Positions 10,946 to 21,864 of a DNA stretch of 64,000 bases are shown here, one piece after another (positions within the stretch are counted from its first letter, which is position 1; each line of letters starts with the position of its first letter). Made by a program: the position numbers and the translations under genes. Origin of the DNA: Basidiobolus meristosporus CBS 931.73 (Eukaryota; Basidiobolomycota; Basidiobolomycetes; Basidiobolales; Basidiobolaceae). The stretch covers positions 62,001 to 126,000 of the forward strand of contig MCFE01000189.1 of the NCBI GenBank assembly GCA_002104905.1, in the 5' to 3' direction. Below the pieces are notes generated by a model. The model was not told the DNA's origin. It made no database searches and was given only the letters and a program-made list of their open reading frames with translations.

Positions 10946-11245
10946 GCTACTGGGAAGTGGCCTAAGGAGTATTGTTATGAGAATAATGCACTCCCAAAGG
11001 TGTAGGAGAAGAAGTCTTCAGCTACCTGAAGAAAGAGCAAAGTGCCTTTTACAGCATTTGCCTCAATGTTGAAGACATATTGTTAATTCAATGCTCAAGA
11101 GTAAAAACAGCAAAGAATGCCTGGAAGGCATTGGAAAAACACCTACCAGTCATGCTCAGCTGCTAAGAAAATGTATCTCAGACAAAACCTCTTTACTGAA
11201 AGATGTTACCAGGAGCAGAAATGAAAAATCCAGTCGACAACCCTT
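10946..11245 (+). pseudogene. Ty1/copia gag N-terminal fragment
   Basis: Aligns with 37,100-37,420 of the inner copia element: the stretches CAAAGTGCCTTTTACAGC, TTCAATGCTCAAGAG and AATGCCTGGAAGGCATTGG are shared. It has no LTR or leader on its left and is flanked on both sides by Harbinger-like sequence lying in opposite orientations. Confidence 0.8.
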
Positions 11246-11685
11246 TGATACCTAAATTGGTCCCATGAGTGAGTCTGATCCAGATCACCCATCAAGATCC
11301 TATATGTAGGCCACCATAATGCCAGCAGCTTGGATTTATTGACCCTCTTCACAATCTTGTGATGCAATTTTGCGGGCTTTATACTGTTTCTACTGCCCAA
11401 TTGGTTAATGAGCTTGGCAGTGTTTAATGGTTCTATACTAGGCTTTGGATGGCATTCTAACTGTCTCAATGCTGTCTACATTTATTAGAGTAGACTCACA
11501 CAGCCAATAAGTGCAACTGTCATATATGTAAAGAAATTTGAGTGTGTTTTGGTGGCCTTAGTGTGGACATCTGTTGGCATTATTGCAGCAGTACACATGT
11601 CTACAGCTAGTCCTGTATAATACCACTGTACCAATTTACCAAGCAGTATTTACTTCTCCCTCCAATTGCACCATTCATTAATTCC
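11246..11685 (-). pseudogene. PIF/Harbinger-like element 5' fragment, inverted
   Basis: Minus-strand counterpart of the fragments at 9,471-9,742 and 10,798-10,945. It includes a frame reading SKLLALWWPTYRILMGDLD (about 11,260-11,330) and runs out to TACCAATTTACCAA near 11,640-11,655, the presumed terminal repeat also seen at 18,318-18,335. Beyond this to 11,772 nothing is recognised. Confidence 0.5.
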
Positions 11686-11772
11686 ACTGCAAAATCTCCC
11701 TTATTTATTTGCTAACCCACCGCTACCATAAATATTCCACATACATGTTGAATAAAAAACAATGACCTCCTG

Positions 11773-12160
11773 AATTGTAAAAGCTTGTAATTCCACCCAA
11801 ATATTAACCCAACTTATCCACTTGGATCATTACCTATAGATCTTAGAGAATACTGACTAAACTCCTTGTTGGGACTTACTTTGAATATTTTCACCAAAAC
11901 ATCAAATACCTAGACCATCAGAATTCCCTAAGTTCTCTAAGTAGCTTTAAGCTTTGCACACATGTTTTTAGGACCTTCATATGCAAAGAATATATGCTTG
12001 CTTCTGAAAAATCATGTAAAATATCTTAAGTGCTTTTACTGTGAATGACTCATTCAGTGAAAACCACATATTGTACATGTCCTCCCAATCACTTCATATA
12101 TCTCCAAAAGCTCTTAAAGCAGGTGATGAGCCCCAAGCTGTCAGCTCTGCAGGGTCTACT
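11773..12160 (+). repeat. copia 5' LTR plus leader with primer-binding site
   Basis: LTR 11,773-12,121 (diverged; ends AATTGTAA and TTAAAGCA) followed by the leader GGTGATGAGCCCCAAGCTG at 12,122-12,140, the position of the family's primer-binding site. The leader runs only to about 12,160 before an opposite-strand LTR begins, so its coding region is gone. Confidence 0.75.
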
Positions 12161-12311
12161 AAGTGACTTGGAGATATTTGAGGTGATTAGTAGAACAAGT
12201 AGATTGCATGGTTCTCACTTGGTGATATATTGAACATGAGATAGTGTTAATACTCATACTTGGTTATGGAATAATAAGCATGTAGAATTAGCTTGGGAAG
12301 GATCAAGAACA
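12161..12311 (-). repeat. partial copia LTR, reverse orientation
   Basis: About 150 bp matches the 3' end of the family LTR on the minus strand (AGAACAAGTAGATT..., then the TATA-like region). It is truncated where a second, complete minus-strand LTR starts at 12,312. Confidence 0.7.
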
Positions 12312-12658
12312 TATTCTAAGAGTCTGGGGGATATTGTAAGTGATTGGGAGAGCAAATAGATTATGTTGCTTTTACTTGATGATTTATTGATTGTAAGAGT
12401 ATTATTAATACTTTTACATGATTGTGGAATCACAGATGTGTTGAATAGGCTGAGGGAAGTCTCAAGAACATGTGTGCAAAGTTTAGAGCTGTTTGCACAA
12501 GTTTGGGAATTTTCATGTTCTGGGTACCTGATATTTTGGCAAGAATATTCCAAGTAAATCCCAACAAGGATATTAGTCAATATTTCCTAGGAATTGGAGG
12601 TAATGATCTAAGTGACTAAGTAGGTGACTATTTAGGTAGAATTACAAATTTTACAACA
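12312..12658 (-). repeat. copia 3' LTR, reverse orientation
   Basis: A complete LTR (347 bp) of the main family. On the plus strand it ends TTACAACA, followed by CCCCCACTCAACTAAATG, the complement of the polypurine tract and pol end. It is therefore the 3' LTR of the minus-strand copia-3 remnant at 12,659-15,395. Confidence 0.85.
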
Positions 12659-15395
12659 CCCCCACTCAACTAAATGTTCATACTGACTAGTCCTAATTTT
12701 GACTTAAGATATTCAAACTTGTCTCTAGCTGATGGTTTGTAAATACATCTGGAAACATATTATCTAAAGGACAGTAAACTAAGCTAACTAAGTTAGTTTT
12801 TATAGCTTCACATATGAAATCAACTATAATATCTATGTGCTTAGTTCTAGCATGAAGAGTTAGATTACCATCTAATTGCATACATTCTTCATTATCCTGA
12901 AATAAAGTAATAAGTGTTTTTTAACATAAGCCTAAATCTTCAAGAAGTGTCCTTGACCTCTTTGCTTCTTTTGTAGCCTCTCATGCTACTGTATACTCTG
13001 CCTTTATGGCAGAAAATGCCATGGTTGGTTGCTTTCTTGAATTCCATGAAATTGCTGCTTTACAGTAAAGAAAGGTGTATCCTGTAGTAGCTTCACATAT
13101 GAAATGATATCTAATATCCAGGTGCTTAGTTCTAGCATGAACAGTTATATTTCTATCTAATTGCATACATCCTTCTTTATCCTGAAATAAAGTAATAGGT
13201 GTTTTTAATGTCTTGAATAAAGTAATAGGCGTCTTTAACATGAGTTTAAATCTTTAAAAAGCATCCTTGACCACATAGCTTCTTTTGTAGCTTCACATGT
13301 TGAAATACACTCTGCCTCTGTGGTAGAAAATGCTATGAATGATTGCTTTCTTGAATTCCATGAAATTGCTGCTTTACAGAAAAGTAAGGTGCTTGCTATG
13401 ATGGATCTGCTGTCTTCCAGGTTTTGTCCCCAATTAGCATCAGAGAATCCCACAAGATCCTGCCTTGAATCCTTCTAAGTGTATCATAAGCAGATATCAG
13501 CAGTTCCTTTTAGGTATCTAAAAATCTGCTTAGCTGCTGTAACACAATCATCTCCATAGTTCTGACTATGATGGCTGACAACTCTCACTAGGTATGAGAT
13601 ATCTGGACATGTTTCAAGCATGATACACATCAGACTGCAGACCGTAGATTCATAAGGAAAGTCAGAGCTTTCAAATAAAACCAAGCTCCCTTGAATTGCC
13701 TTAGTTTTGACCAAGATAAGGTTTGTCTCCATTGGGATATCTACCAGCTTAGAGACTTCCAGTTGGTGCTTCTTTGGTATATCTTGAATATATTTGAGTT
13801 GGCTTAGGGGGACAGTCTGGGCACTTTGGTCTATGGAAAACTCTGTCCTAGGTAGCAACTGAGTTATGCTAGATCAGACATTATGAACTCATTAGATAGG
13901 GTGGATTTGATCTCTTCCAATGTTTCTAGGCTATTGATGGCTTAAATGGGCTCATCCACATATAGATGCTAATAGGACTGAACTTGCTCTATCTGACTTA
14001 TAGTATATACTATAGTCAGCATTACTCCTTTTGAAACTCAAAGATTCCAACTTAGAATCTATTTTGCAATTCTAGGCTCTTGGTGATGGTTTGAGTCCAT
14101 ATAGAGACTTTTCAGGTTTGCAGACCAAGTGGGGGTTCTCTTGGTCAACAAACAAATCAGGCTGGTCCATATATGCATCCTCATCAAGTTCTTCATTCAA
14201 AAGTGCAGTTCTTATATCCATTTGATGAATATGAGCTTATATTTGGCTGCAATAGCCAATATTAATCTGTTGGAATTAATCTTGGCTACTGGTGCAAAGG
14301 CCTCAGTATAGTCAAGTTCTTTTGTTTGAGAGTATTCTTGGGCCACAAGTCTTGCTTTGTATCTCTAAATTGTACCATCAGCCTTGTATTTTGTCTTGAA
14401 GTCCCATCAACATCCTTGAATATTGGATGATTGGTTGTTTGACTAATTCTCAGGTTTGATTTTCCATTAGGACCCAAGATTCCTCAGTCATTGCAGCCCC
14501 CCAAAACTCTGTCAGAGGGCTATTTAGGGCGTCTTTTACTGTCTGGAACTTGCCAATATGGACTGAATATGCATAGGCCAAGTTTTTGCGCTCATTGATA
14601 TAGTAACTTGGACTATTTCTTGTCTGATTGGATCTCCAGGCATTTGATAGTGGAATGATCACCTCTGAGCTGTTCCTGGCCACAGATCAGGCTGTACAAC
14701 AGTTGTAGAGTCCTCGGGAGTGCAAAAATATCATTGCTTTGCTCTGATTCAATCCTGACAATGGCAGGATTTAAGATCAGATTTTTGTCATCATTGAATG
14801 TTATTTTTGCAAACATTTTGAATATAACTCAATTAACAAATCCTTGGACTTGATTAACTTCTTTGCTTTGGTATTGTAGAATTAGTATGCTTTACTCTTA
14901 TTGCAGTAGCCAAAAATATGCAATTTGCACTTTTTGGCGCAAACTCTGGCTGATTTCTGCACAGTTTCTTGGCATATGCTGTATACCCAAATATTCTTAG
15001 ATGGTCTGTACTTGGTCTGTGTCCATACCATGCTTTAAATGGAGTAAAATCACAAAGTATTCTGGTTGTAGAAAGCAACCAAAAATCAAAGGATAATCTT
15101 TGATTATAGATCACAGAGATTGCCATACCAGTTATTGATCTGTTTGCATATTCTGCTACTCCATTTTGCTGTGGGGAGTATGGTATAGTAGTCTCTTGCA
15201 CTATCCCATGAGTTTTACTGAAGTGGATTTAGAATAGAGGTACTTTTTCTATCATTGTCAGAGTGTATTTTCTTGATTTTTACACCAGTGCCTCCCTCTG
15301 CCATTGGTTTGAACTCCTTTAGCTTAGACAGAGCTTCTTCATTTCTCCCTGTGAAGTATACCCATGTATATCTTGCATAATCATAAATAGTCATT
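12659..15395 (-). pseudogene. Ty1/copia pol remnant (copia-3), IN to RNase H
   Basis: Read on the minus strand from 15,395: integrase core and SPQQNGVAE near 15,150-15,190, connection domain (14,860-15,060), RT (13,484-14,680) and RNase H (12,660-13,480). Frames are broken many times. RNase H carries a tandem duplication of about 313 bp: the block encoding [15 protein letters not shown] to HFICEA occurs twice, with its start near 13,344 and again near 13,031. Gag, protease and 5' LTR are missing. Confidence 0.85.
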
Positions 15396-15826
15396 GAGAT
15401 AATAGCATAGAGTATAGCTGTTTCCCCAGTAACTTACAAGATCTAAAAATCTTGTATACATTTGTTTAGATATAAATAGAAAGTTTACAACATTTCTACT
15501 CAAGTGAAACTTATATTTACTAGCTCTAACTGGAATTTAGGAGACTCAACTTTGTCTCTGGCTTTTGGTTGAGATAATATGCTGCATTCATATCATTTAT
15601 AGGACTGTAGCATATGGCAAGCAGCTGAGATGATACAACTAAAAGACAGTCACAAATCTCAATCCCAAGACTGAATGGTGTTGTTGTTATTGTGGTTGGG
15701 GTGGGTTGGTGGTTATAAAACTTTGAAAATAGAGCTTACTAAGGTGTGCTAATTAATTAACTTACCTCTACTTCAATATGGATGCATTGGCTTTCACCAA
15801 CAAGAGTCTTCAGCTCTCATGCAGAA
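15396..15826 (-). pseudogene. remnant of a second Ty1/copia family: RNase H end and LTR start
   Basis: On the minus strand, 15,640 to about 15,540 encodes LAICYSPINDMNAAYYL, resembling the copia-pol end YCPSDEMIADIFTKPLA but clearly diverged. At about 15,497 a TGTTGTAAAC-like LTR start follows. The right part (15,640-15,826) has no recognisable content except a GT-rich run near 15,673-15,712. The family assignment is tentative. Confidence 0.45.
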
Positions 15827-15999
15827 TAGACTTGTTCTGTTGGATACTGTTACATAGAACCAGCTTGTGTATAGTGCTTGGTCAATCTGGCACTCTATGG
15901 CACTCTCTGACACTCAAATTTCAACCATAATGCTAGTGGTAGGATCCAGTTGCTATTAATTTTACTCCATCTTACTGATGTTGCCCAGAACAGTTTTTT

Positions 16000-18335
16000 T
16001 TTGCATTATTTACCCTTCATGATGTTCTAGACAGATTTCTCTCAATGGATGTTGTCCAGTAAGAGTATACTCTGCATTAATATATATCATGACTATTTTA
16101 CCTATTCTGCTCTTTGCTAGAATATATGACTCTCCTCTGTGTTTACCTGCCAATATGCTGAATCTCTTGAGATATCCAAATGAATGCTCTGCCCTGACTT
16201 TGAAGTTATTAAATATGTCATTTTGGAGCTTCTGCTTCCTGCCAAGCTCACCATTTGTTGGCTTACTATAAGCTGCAATACATCCTAATCTCAGACAATC
16301 CTCCCCTATATAGCTAATTCTGCTGTATATTTCACCCCTCTGAAGAATTTGGGATGATTATATACCCAGAGTGCTTTGTCATGTCTATACTGAAATATGA
16401 AATCTGCAATTGATGCAATCTGATTTATGCCAATGCAATCCAAGATGCATGATGCATGATATATGGAATATTCAGGAAATACATTAGTTTTCATATGTAT
16501 TTCATATATGACCAGGTTGATGTCAACAAACTACTATATAAGTATCAAATTCATCAATATGGTCTCTAAACCAAGTCTCAACTCAACTTTAGTACAACAC
16601 AGACAAACCCTTCCCCCACCTCACAAGTGCAGACTGGACCAGAAAAGTCAATGTTGGATCTGTTTGAGTTCTTGCCAAATGATTCTAGTATTGTCCCTGT
16701 ATTATATGATGCAACTTCTTACTAATATTTGCAAAAGTATCAGACAGAGAGTAATCAAATACCTTGAGTAATCAGTGGGTAAGCTTCAAGAGGAAGAATA
16801 CAGACCAAAGCAACTGCTTCTAGATTGCAGCAGTTGCCTTGCTGGACTCCTTGCCATTCCCTGCAATGCCAGTGTGCTGGCACATGTCAGTCCAATTTAT
16901 GCCCATTCCCTCCACAAGAGCACCCCACATTGAGGTAAGGCTAGTTAGATCAATGTGTGTGCTTCAGTGCAAGACTACCAGAAATTGCCAATCTGCTGAT
17001 TGAGACATGAGTCCATTGGGGCAGGCCAAGGTTTGTTGTCATGTAATATAGCATTGAACTCAGCCAAGGGCCATACCAACACATCAAGTTACACCTGCAT
17101 GGATGTTACACCTGACCATCTGCAAGTGTCTGGTGAACTGCCTAATAATGTCCCACATGAGGTGCCTCCAGCGCCAGAGTCTTTGGCAGTTACAAGAACA
17201 TATTAGCACATGGCACTTCAGGCTGGTTCCATTACAGCATCTGGAGCAATTCAGCACGCCAAGCTCCATCATTGCACTCATTAGCTAAAGGGCAAGATAC
17301 TGACTACAAGAACACAAGTAGCCAAGATGATAGTCAGCAATGAAGTAGTTTAGGTGTGCAAAGAAAATCACTACCAAGTGCTTCAGTAGTACTCCCTGCA
17401 AGAAAAAAACAAAGAGGAAGATGATAGAGTTGCATTGAATTGTAACCATGGGTCATGGTCCAAGCAATGCATTTTTCTTTGCAATCCAAAACAAGCCATT
17501 GCAAATCAGTGTTCACTTAGTTTTTGATAAAAGTAAAATCAAAGTCATCTCAAACTTGAGACAGAATGCTTGTAAATAAACAACCTGCATATATATACAT
17601 CACCAGTGTATGAGTTGTGGATCTCATACAATTGACAGCAATACCATCCATTGTGCCTGCTTAAGTTGGCTATCTTGCTGATTGCTTGAGTATCTTAAGT
17701 GCAGATAATATTATGTACTCAGATGTGACAGTGTGAGAATTGGTGGCCAGCAAAAATTGCTGTTATGGTATTTACTGAATGAGAACTTACAAAGTGCCAA
17801 GGCAATGGCAGGGTCATAGATACCTTCAGCCTAGCACTTGCCTCTGAGTTGTTTGCAATGTTTGCCATTAAAAATATTGAAACTCTTTGCACTTGGTTGA
17901 TAAAGAGTGCAACACTTTATCCCTGTGAAAAATAAATTTGTCTTGCAGGTGGATCCATCCAGAACAGCCATTAAAATCCTGTCAAGAGACCGCCATAATA
18001 CCAGCAGCTTGGAAGTAATGACCATCAACACAATCTTATGATGGCATCACAATGGTATTTTGCTAATTTACGGCCAAATAAAGTTGAAAATATTACAATA
18101 TTTGTATGATGTTTTGCCAAGGGTGGCATGGCATTATTACAGTCTTAGTGCACTCTACAACAAGCTGAGTGGATCTAACCAGCCAGTACATCCAATTGCC
18201 TTGTGTGGCAAAAAGCTTGACAGTGTTTTTACAGCCTCTTTGCAAGCCTCTGATGGCATTATCACAGAAGCAAGGCAGCCTACAGCCAGTTCTGTATAGT
18301 GTATCATACCAATTTACCAAATGCTGGTATCATAT
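16000..18335 (-). pseudogene. PIF/Harbinger-type DDE transposase remnant
   Basis: On the minus strand 16,494-16,306 encodes a frame ending RHDKALWVYNHPKFFRG, and 16,290-16,030 in another frame encodes NNFKVRAEHSFGYLKRF, a close match to the conserved C-terminal RxEHxFGxLK block of fungal Harbinger (DDE_Tnp_4) transposases. Upstream, 18,031-17,831 gives an N-terminal-like SKLLVLWRSLDRILMAVLDGST frame. The presumed 5' terminus on plus reads TACCAATTTACCAAA (18,318-18,335). The frame is broken many times and the region 16,500-17,800 is mostly unreadable. The tnp2 sequence breaks off at 18,336, implying insertion there. Confidence 0.6.
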
Positions 18336-20620
18336 ACATCTTGCAAGCATATGCTTGGTTGCAACCACTTCTGCCATGAAAACCTCCTTAATATTGGCAA
18401 AGAACTTATTTGTACTTAGCCAACATATTCCTTCTCCATCCTGGATTCTAGTAACGCAATAGACGTGCTTTGATTCTTAATGTATTTATTCTGTATTGAG
18501 TGGTGTAGAAATTGGCTTGTGACAAAGACAAATCCGCCATACCTTGTAGAGTTTTCCTAATAGAAATTAGTTTCTTGTTGCACCCAGCCCAACTTTTCAT
18601 TACTTGACTTATTACCCACACATTGGGGCTACTTGGCTTCAATGCCAAAGGTAAAGGTGCTACTAAGAGTGCATCTGTCCTCAGCATTTTCCAACTCTTC
18701 CTGGCTGACAACTATGTGCCAACTCATCAGATCCATTAAGGACCTGAAGGTAGTATTCTTGATGAGATGGGGACATGGTAGTATATGCAACTTGACATGT
18801 CTTCCTATCTCTCCACACATCCACTCCGTAGGAAACTCCAAAAAGGTGAAGCAAGATCCAATATTCTTGACACACTAAGCAAGATGGAGTATGAAATCAA
18901 TACAGTAGCAGCAGAGATCTATGTTTTCCGCTGTATTATTGTAGTATAGCTGCCCAAATCCTATCATAAAATCTTTGCACAAAAGCTGTAGATGCATCAA
19001 GTTGGCATTGGTGATCCACTTCTGGATTAATATTACTACAATGCTGACATATGACTCCCAATGCTTCCAATGTACTCATGGTAAGATTGGCTTTAGAATG
19101 CCACCTAAATAAATACATATCCAGTTTATCCAGTCTTTGCATTTCTATTGTTGCATACGCATAAGAATATTGATTGGAGCCCATGCAAAGTACTTAGGGT
19201 AGTGGATACTCTGTAATATCTTGCCAATTCTTTCATATTTCTCTGGTATCTCAAAGGGTGCATTTAGCTTGAAATACCCCCAGTACAACTTGGTCATCAG
19301 TATAGGGTTACTGAAAAGCAAATACATTGCTCCAAGTGGAAAGCTTTTGCTCCAACAGATACCCTCTATCTTGAGTATCTCCAGCTTCCAGTTAATTCCA
19401 CATTCTAGCCAATGGCTTATAGCTTGCCAACTCTGCAGCTACCATCAGATTCCTGCTCTGAAAATGTAAGATAGGTGGCAGATTCAGGTTGATGAGAATC
19501 AGAGGCTAGCAGGATTTGCTAGTAGAGTACTTCTTTAATGTGAATCCATCAAGTGCCAAGGCAAAGTCATGTTCATACATACCTTCAAAGTAGCCCTTGC
19601 TTCTTAGCTGTTTGTTACATTTGCCATCAAATATACTGGATATGTTTACTCTTGATTGATACTGAGTGTGATACTTTGCAGCTGTACAATAGTTGTGCAC
19701 AAAATGAGCTTCTTTATATGGGGTATTACTGTAATACATCTGGAGTGTGAACAATACTTTCCCCCTATGGTAATGGATTCCTGACAGGTAGGACACCTTG
19801 CAGTTGTGGCATTTTCTGATGTGAATGCCATGCAACTGTTGACACATGCTGGTATCAGGACAGTCTCTGGGTCATATGTGGCCAGGCACATGATGGTTGT
19901 CCATTTATACCATGTAAATGGTAAGTTGAATCCCAGGATGACTTTGGCAAGAAGTAGTATAAAGTCTTCAAAGTCCTGTTGCTGACATTAATGGAAACGC
20001 ACCATTTCTCTTGCCACAACATCACATTGCTCACTAGTAGATGGATTACTGGCCTCACCTGACCCAACCAAGTATCATTGGCATTTCTTTTCATGGGTGT
20101 TGTTTCATTGCTTTATGGGATTTGGCCAGGCTCATGCAAGGTACTGTTGTTAGGGAAGATAGACTCATAATCCATAAGTGAGCCTGCATATTCAGTGCTA
20201 TCATCTACGTGCCATATTCAGAAGGCTGGGGTGAGCCTAAAGGTGGCACAAACTCACCTGACTCAGTTTGCACAAGGTGACAAGTACAGCTAGGCACTGT
20301 CATAGTAGTATCAAGCAGCTGGCAAGATATTGGTGGTATAGTAGTGACTAGTGAGTGGTCAAATCTGACTTGTGTGGCAAAACACTGGCCATGATCCCTA
20401 TAATACCTTCTGTGCTGTTGGCATGCTTCTTGGCCAAGAAGCTTGCTACAGTAGCCAAATGGTTTTCTCTCTTCTCCTACAGCATCAATTCAATGTAATC
20501 TGCCCATGGGTCATACAGTTTGACACTCAACAATGTAATGTTATTATATCACTTTTTGTCAATACTCATGTGAGTTTAAGACAGTTTTGTATTTGAGACT
20601 TTACACCTACATGAATGTAA
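18336..20620 (-). pseudogene. tnp2-family DNA transposase remnant, copy B
   Basis: Minus-strand counterpart of copy A. The N-terminal Cys/His head is near 20,460-20,370, the Cys-rich CPTCQESITIGGKYCSHSR segment near 19,800-19,740, the core ALDGFTLKKYSTS near 19,560-19,510, and the C-terminal part (STNKFFANIKEVFMAEVVATKHML) near 18,430-18,350. Stops and frameshifts separate these. It is cut at its 3' end by the Harbinger-like remnant. About 20,520-20,720 aligns with the 5' flank of copy A (6,990-7,110). Confidence 0.7.
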
Positions 20621-21090
20621 GATTCAATTATTACCTGTCAAAGTAAGCATTGTAATAAAAGTTGGGGCTGTGGCAACTTAAGAAGTGATTTGGATATAAA
20701 GAACTTATCAAGAAATTGTGATAATATTAGTACTGTTGTTTATTAATAAAGAAGCTCAGTATTTATACCTTTGTAGAAGTAATACAGCTGTAACACTAAG
20801 TAAGGAGGGGTTCTCAATATTCAGGAGCATTCTGTAATAGTGTCAGGGTTTGTACACAATGTTTAATAATAGTGCTAATTTGATCCTAACTATAAGGGAA
20901 TAATCATAAGAGCATAGATCTGAAGAAAGTGGCAAAGTTAGAGCTGTAAATTAGTCCCACAGTGACCAAGACTATTCCAGAGTTGTTTAGTAAACTTTTA
21001 GCTGCTGAATGATAGAAATTATAGTGCCAGATTGATCTGACACTACAAACAGGCTGACACTATGTGGCACTATCCAATGGAACTAGTCTA

Positions 21091-21430
21091 CTTGCTCATC
21101 AGTAATATGCCTATCCTAATGATTATGCTGCACCTGGGCATTTCAACCTAATTGAGCCCTTTGAGATAAATAAGCATTTCATAGGAGTTGGCAAGATATT
21201 ACAGAGTATCTGCTGTACAAAGTACCTTTTACAAGGCCCAATTAGTATTCTTATCAATATGCAGTAATGCAAATGAGAGGACTGGATGAACTGGATATGA
21301 ATTTGTTGAAGTATCCTTCTGAAGCCATTTCTATCATAGGTATATTGCAAGCACCAGGAGTCACATGTTGACATTGTTCAAGTAATTATTAAGAAGCAGA
21401 TCACCAGTGCCAATTTGGTGCATCTGCTGC
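21091..21430 (+). pseudogene. tnp2 transposase remnant, copy C, left half
   Basis: Aligns with 29,840-30,125 of copy D (shared stretches around GGACTGGATGAACTGG and CCCTTTGAGATA). It is the middle of a tnp2 gene whose N-terminal part is missing, since it abuts the TIR-bounded segment. It is split at 21,430 by the gypsy element and continues at 26,386. Confidence 0.65.
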
Positions 21431-21806
21431 TGTTATGATCTGCCGCTTGAATGTTTAAGTTAGATCAGTATTTAGTCAAATCAATTAGTATATGTTTAGG
21501 TTACAAGTATATCAGTATTATCTATGAAATCAGTAGCATTAGTCAGCAAATGAATCAGCAGATCCTTATCAGACAGAAATAGATATATTAAGTAGGATCT
21601 TATTGGGTGATGATGATGCAATCAAATGAGCCATCAGCCACAACCTACATTAGGAAATACAATTAGTCAGCAATTGATCTTGCAAATTGTATATAAGGAA
21701 CTGCTGGAACCTCAATAAAAATCAGTTCAAGTTTAGTGAATACAATACTAGCTAAACTCCCTATTCCTCTACAACTCTTATACCAAGACTTGTAACATTT
21801 GTAACA
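21431..21806 (+). repeat. gypsy 5' LTR
   Basis: 376 bp with TGTTATG...GTAACA ends. A TATA-like TGTATATAAGGA lies near 21,689 and an AATAAAAATC signal near 21,715. A degraded relative lies at 31,257-31,624. Confidence 0.95.
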
Positions 21807-21824
21807 TTGGTAGCAGCAATAACC
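21807..21824 (+). promoter_or_regulatory. gypsy primer-binding site (putative)
   Basis: TTGGTAGCAGCAATAACC lies immediately after the 5' LTR, where reverse transcription is primed by a tRNA 3' end. The same site is kept as TTGGTAGTAGCAGTAAC in the second copy at 31,625. Which tRNA it pairs with was not determined. Confidence 0.6.
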
Positions 21825-21864
21825 AGAAACCTCCCTCCTGAAGAAAGAAGAAACCACCCTCAAG

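Larger units (their letters stand above)
15827..21090. mobile_element. 5.26-kb TIR-bounded segment with tnp2 and Harbinger remnants
   Basis: The left end TAGACTTGTTCTGTTGGATA and the complement of the right end (TAGACTAGTTCCATTGGATA) match each other and the ends of the foldback element at 261-994. Subterminal TGGCACT-like motifs recur at both ends. Inside, on the minus strand, lie a tnp2 transposase remnant (20,620-18,331) and a Harbinger-like remnant (18,335-16,000). Sequence near the right end (20,880-21,010) reappears at 30,910-31,040 beside tnp2 copy D, consistent with long subterminal repeats. A composite or nested origin is likely. Confidence 0.55.
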
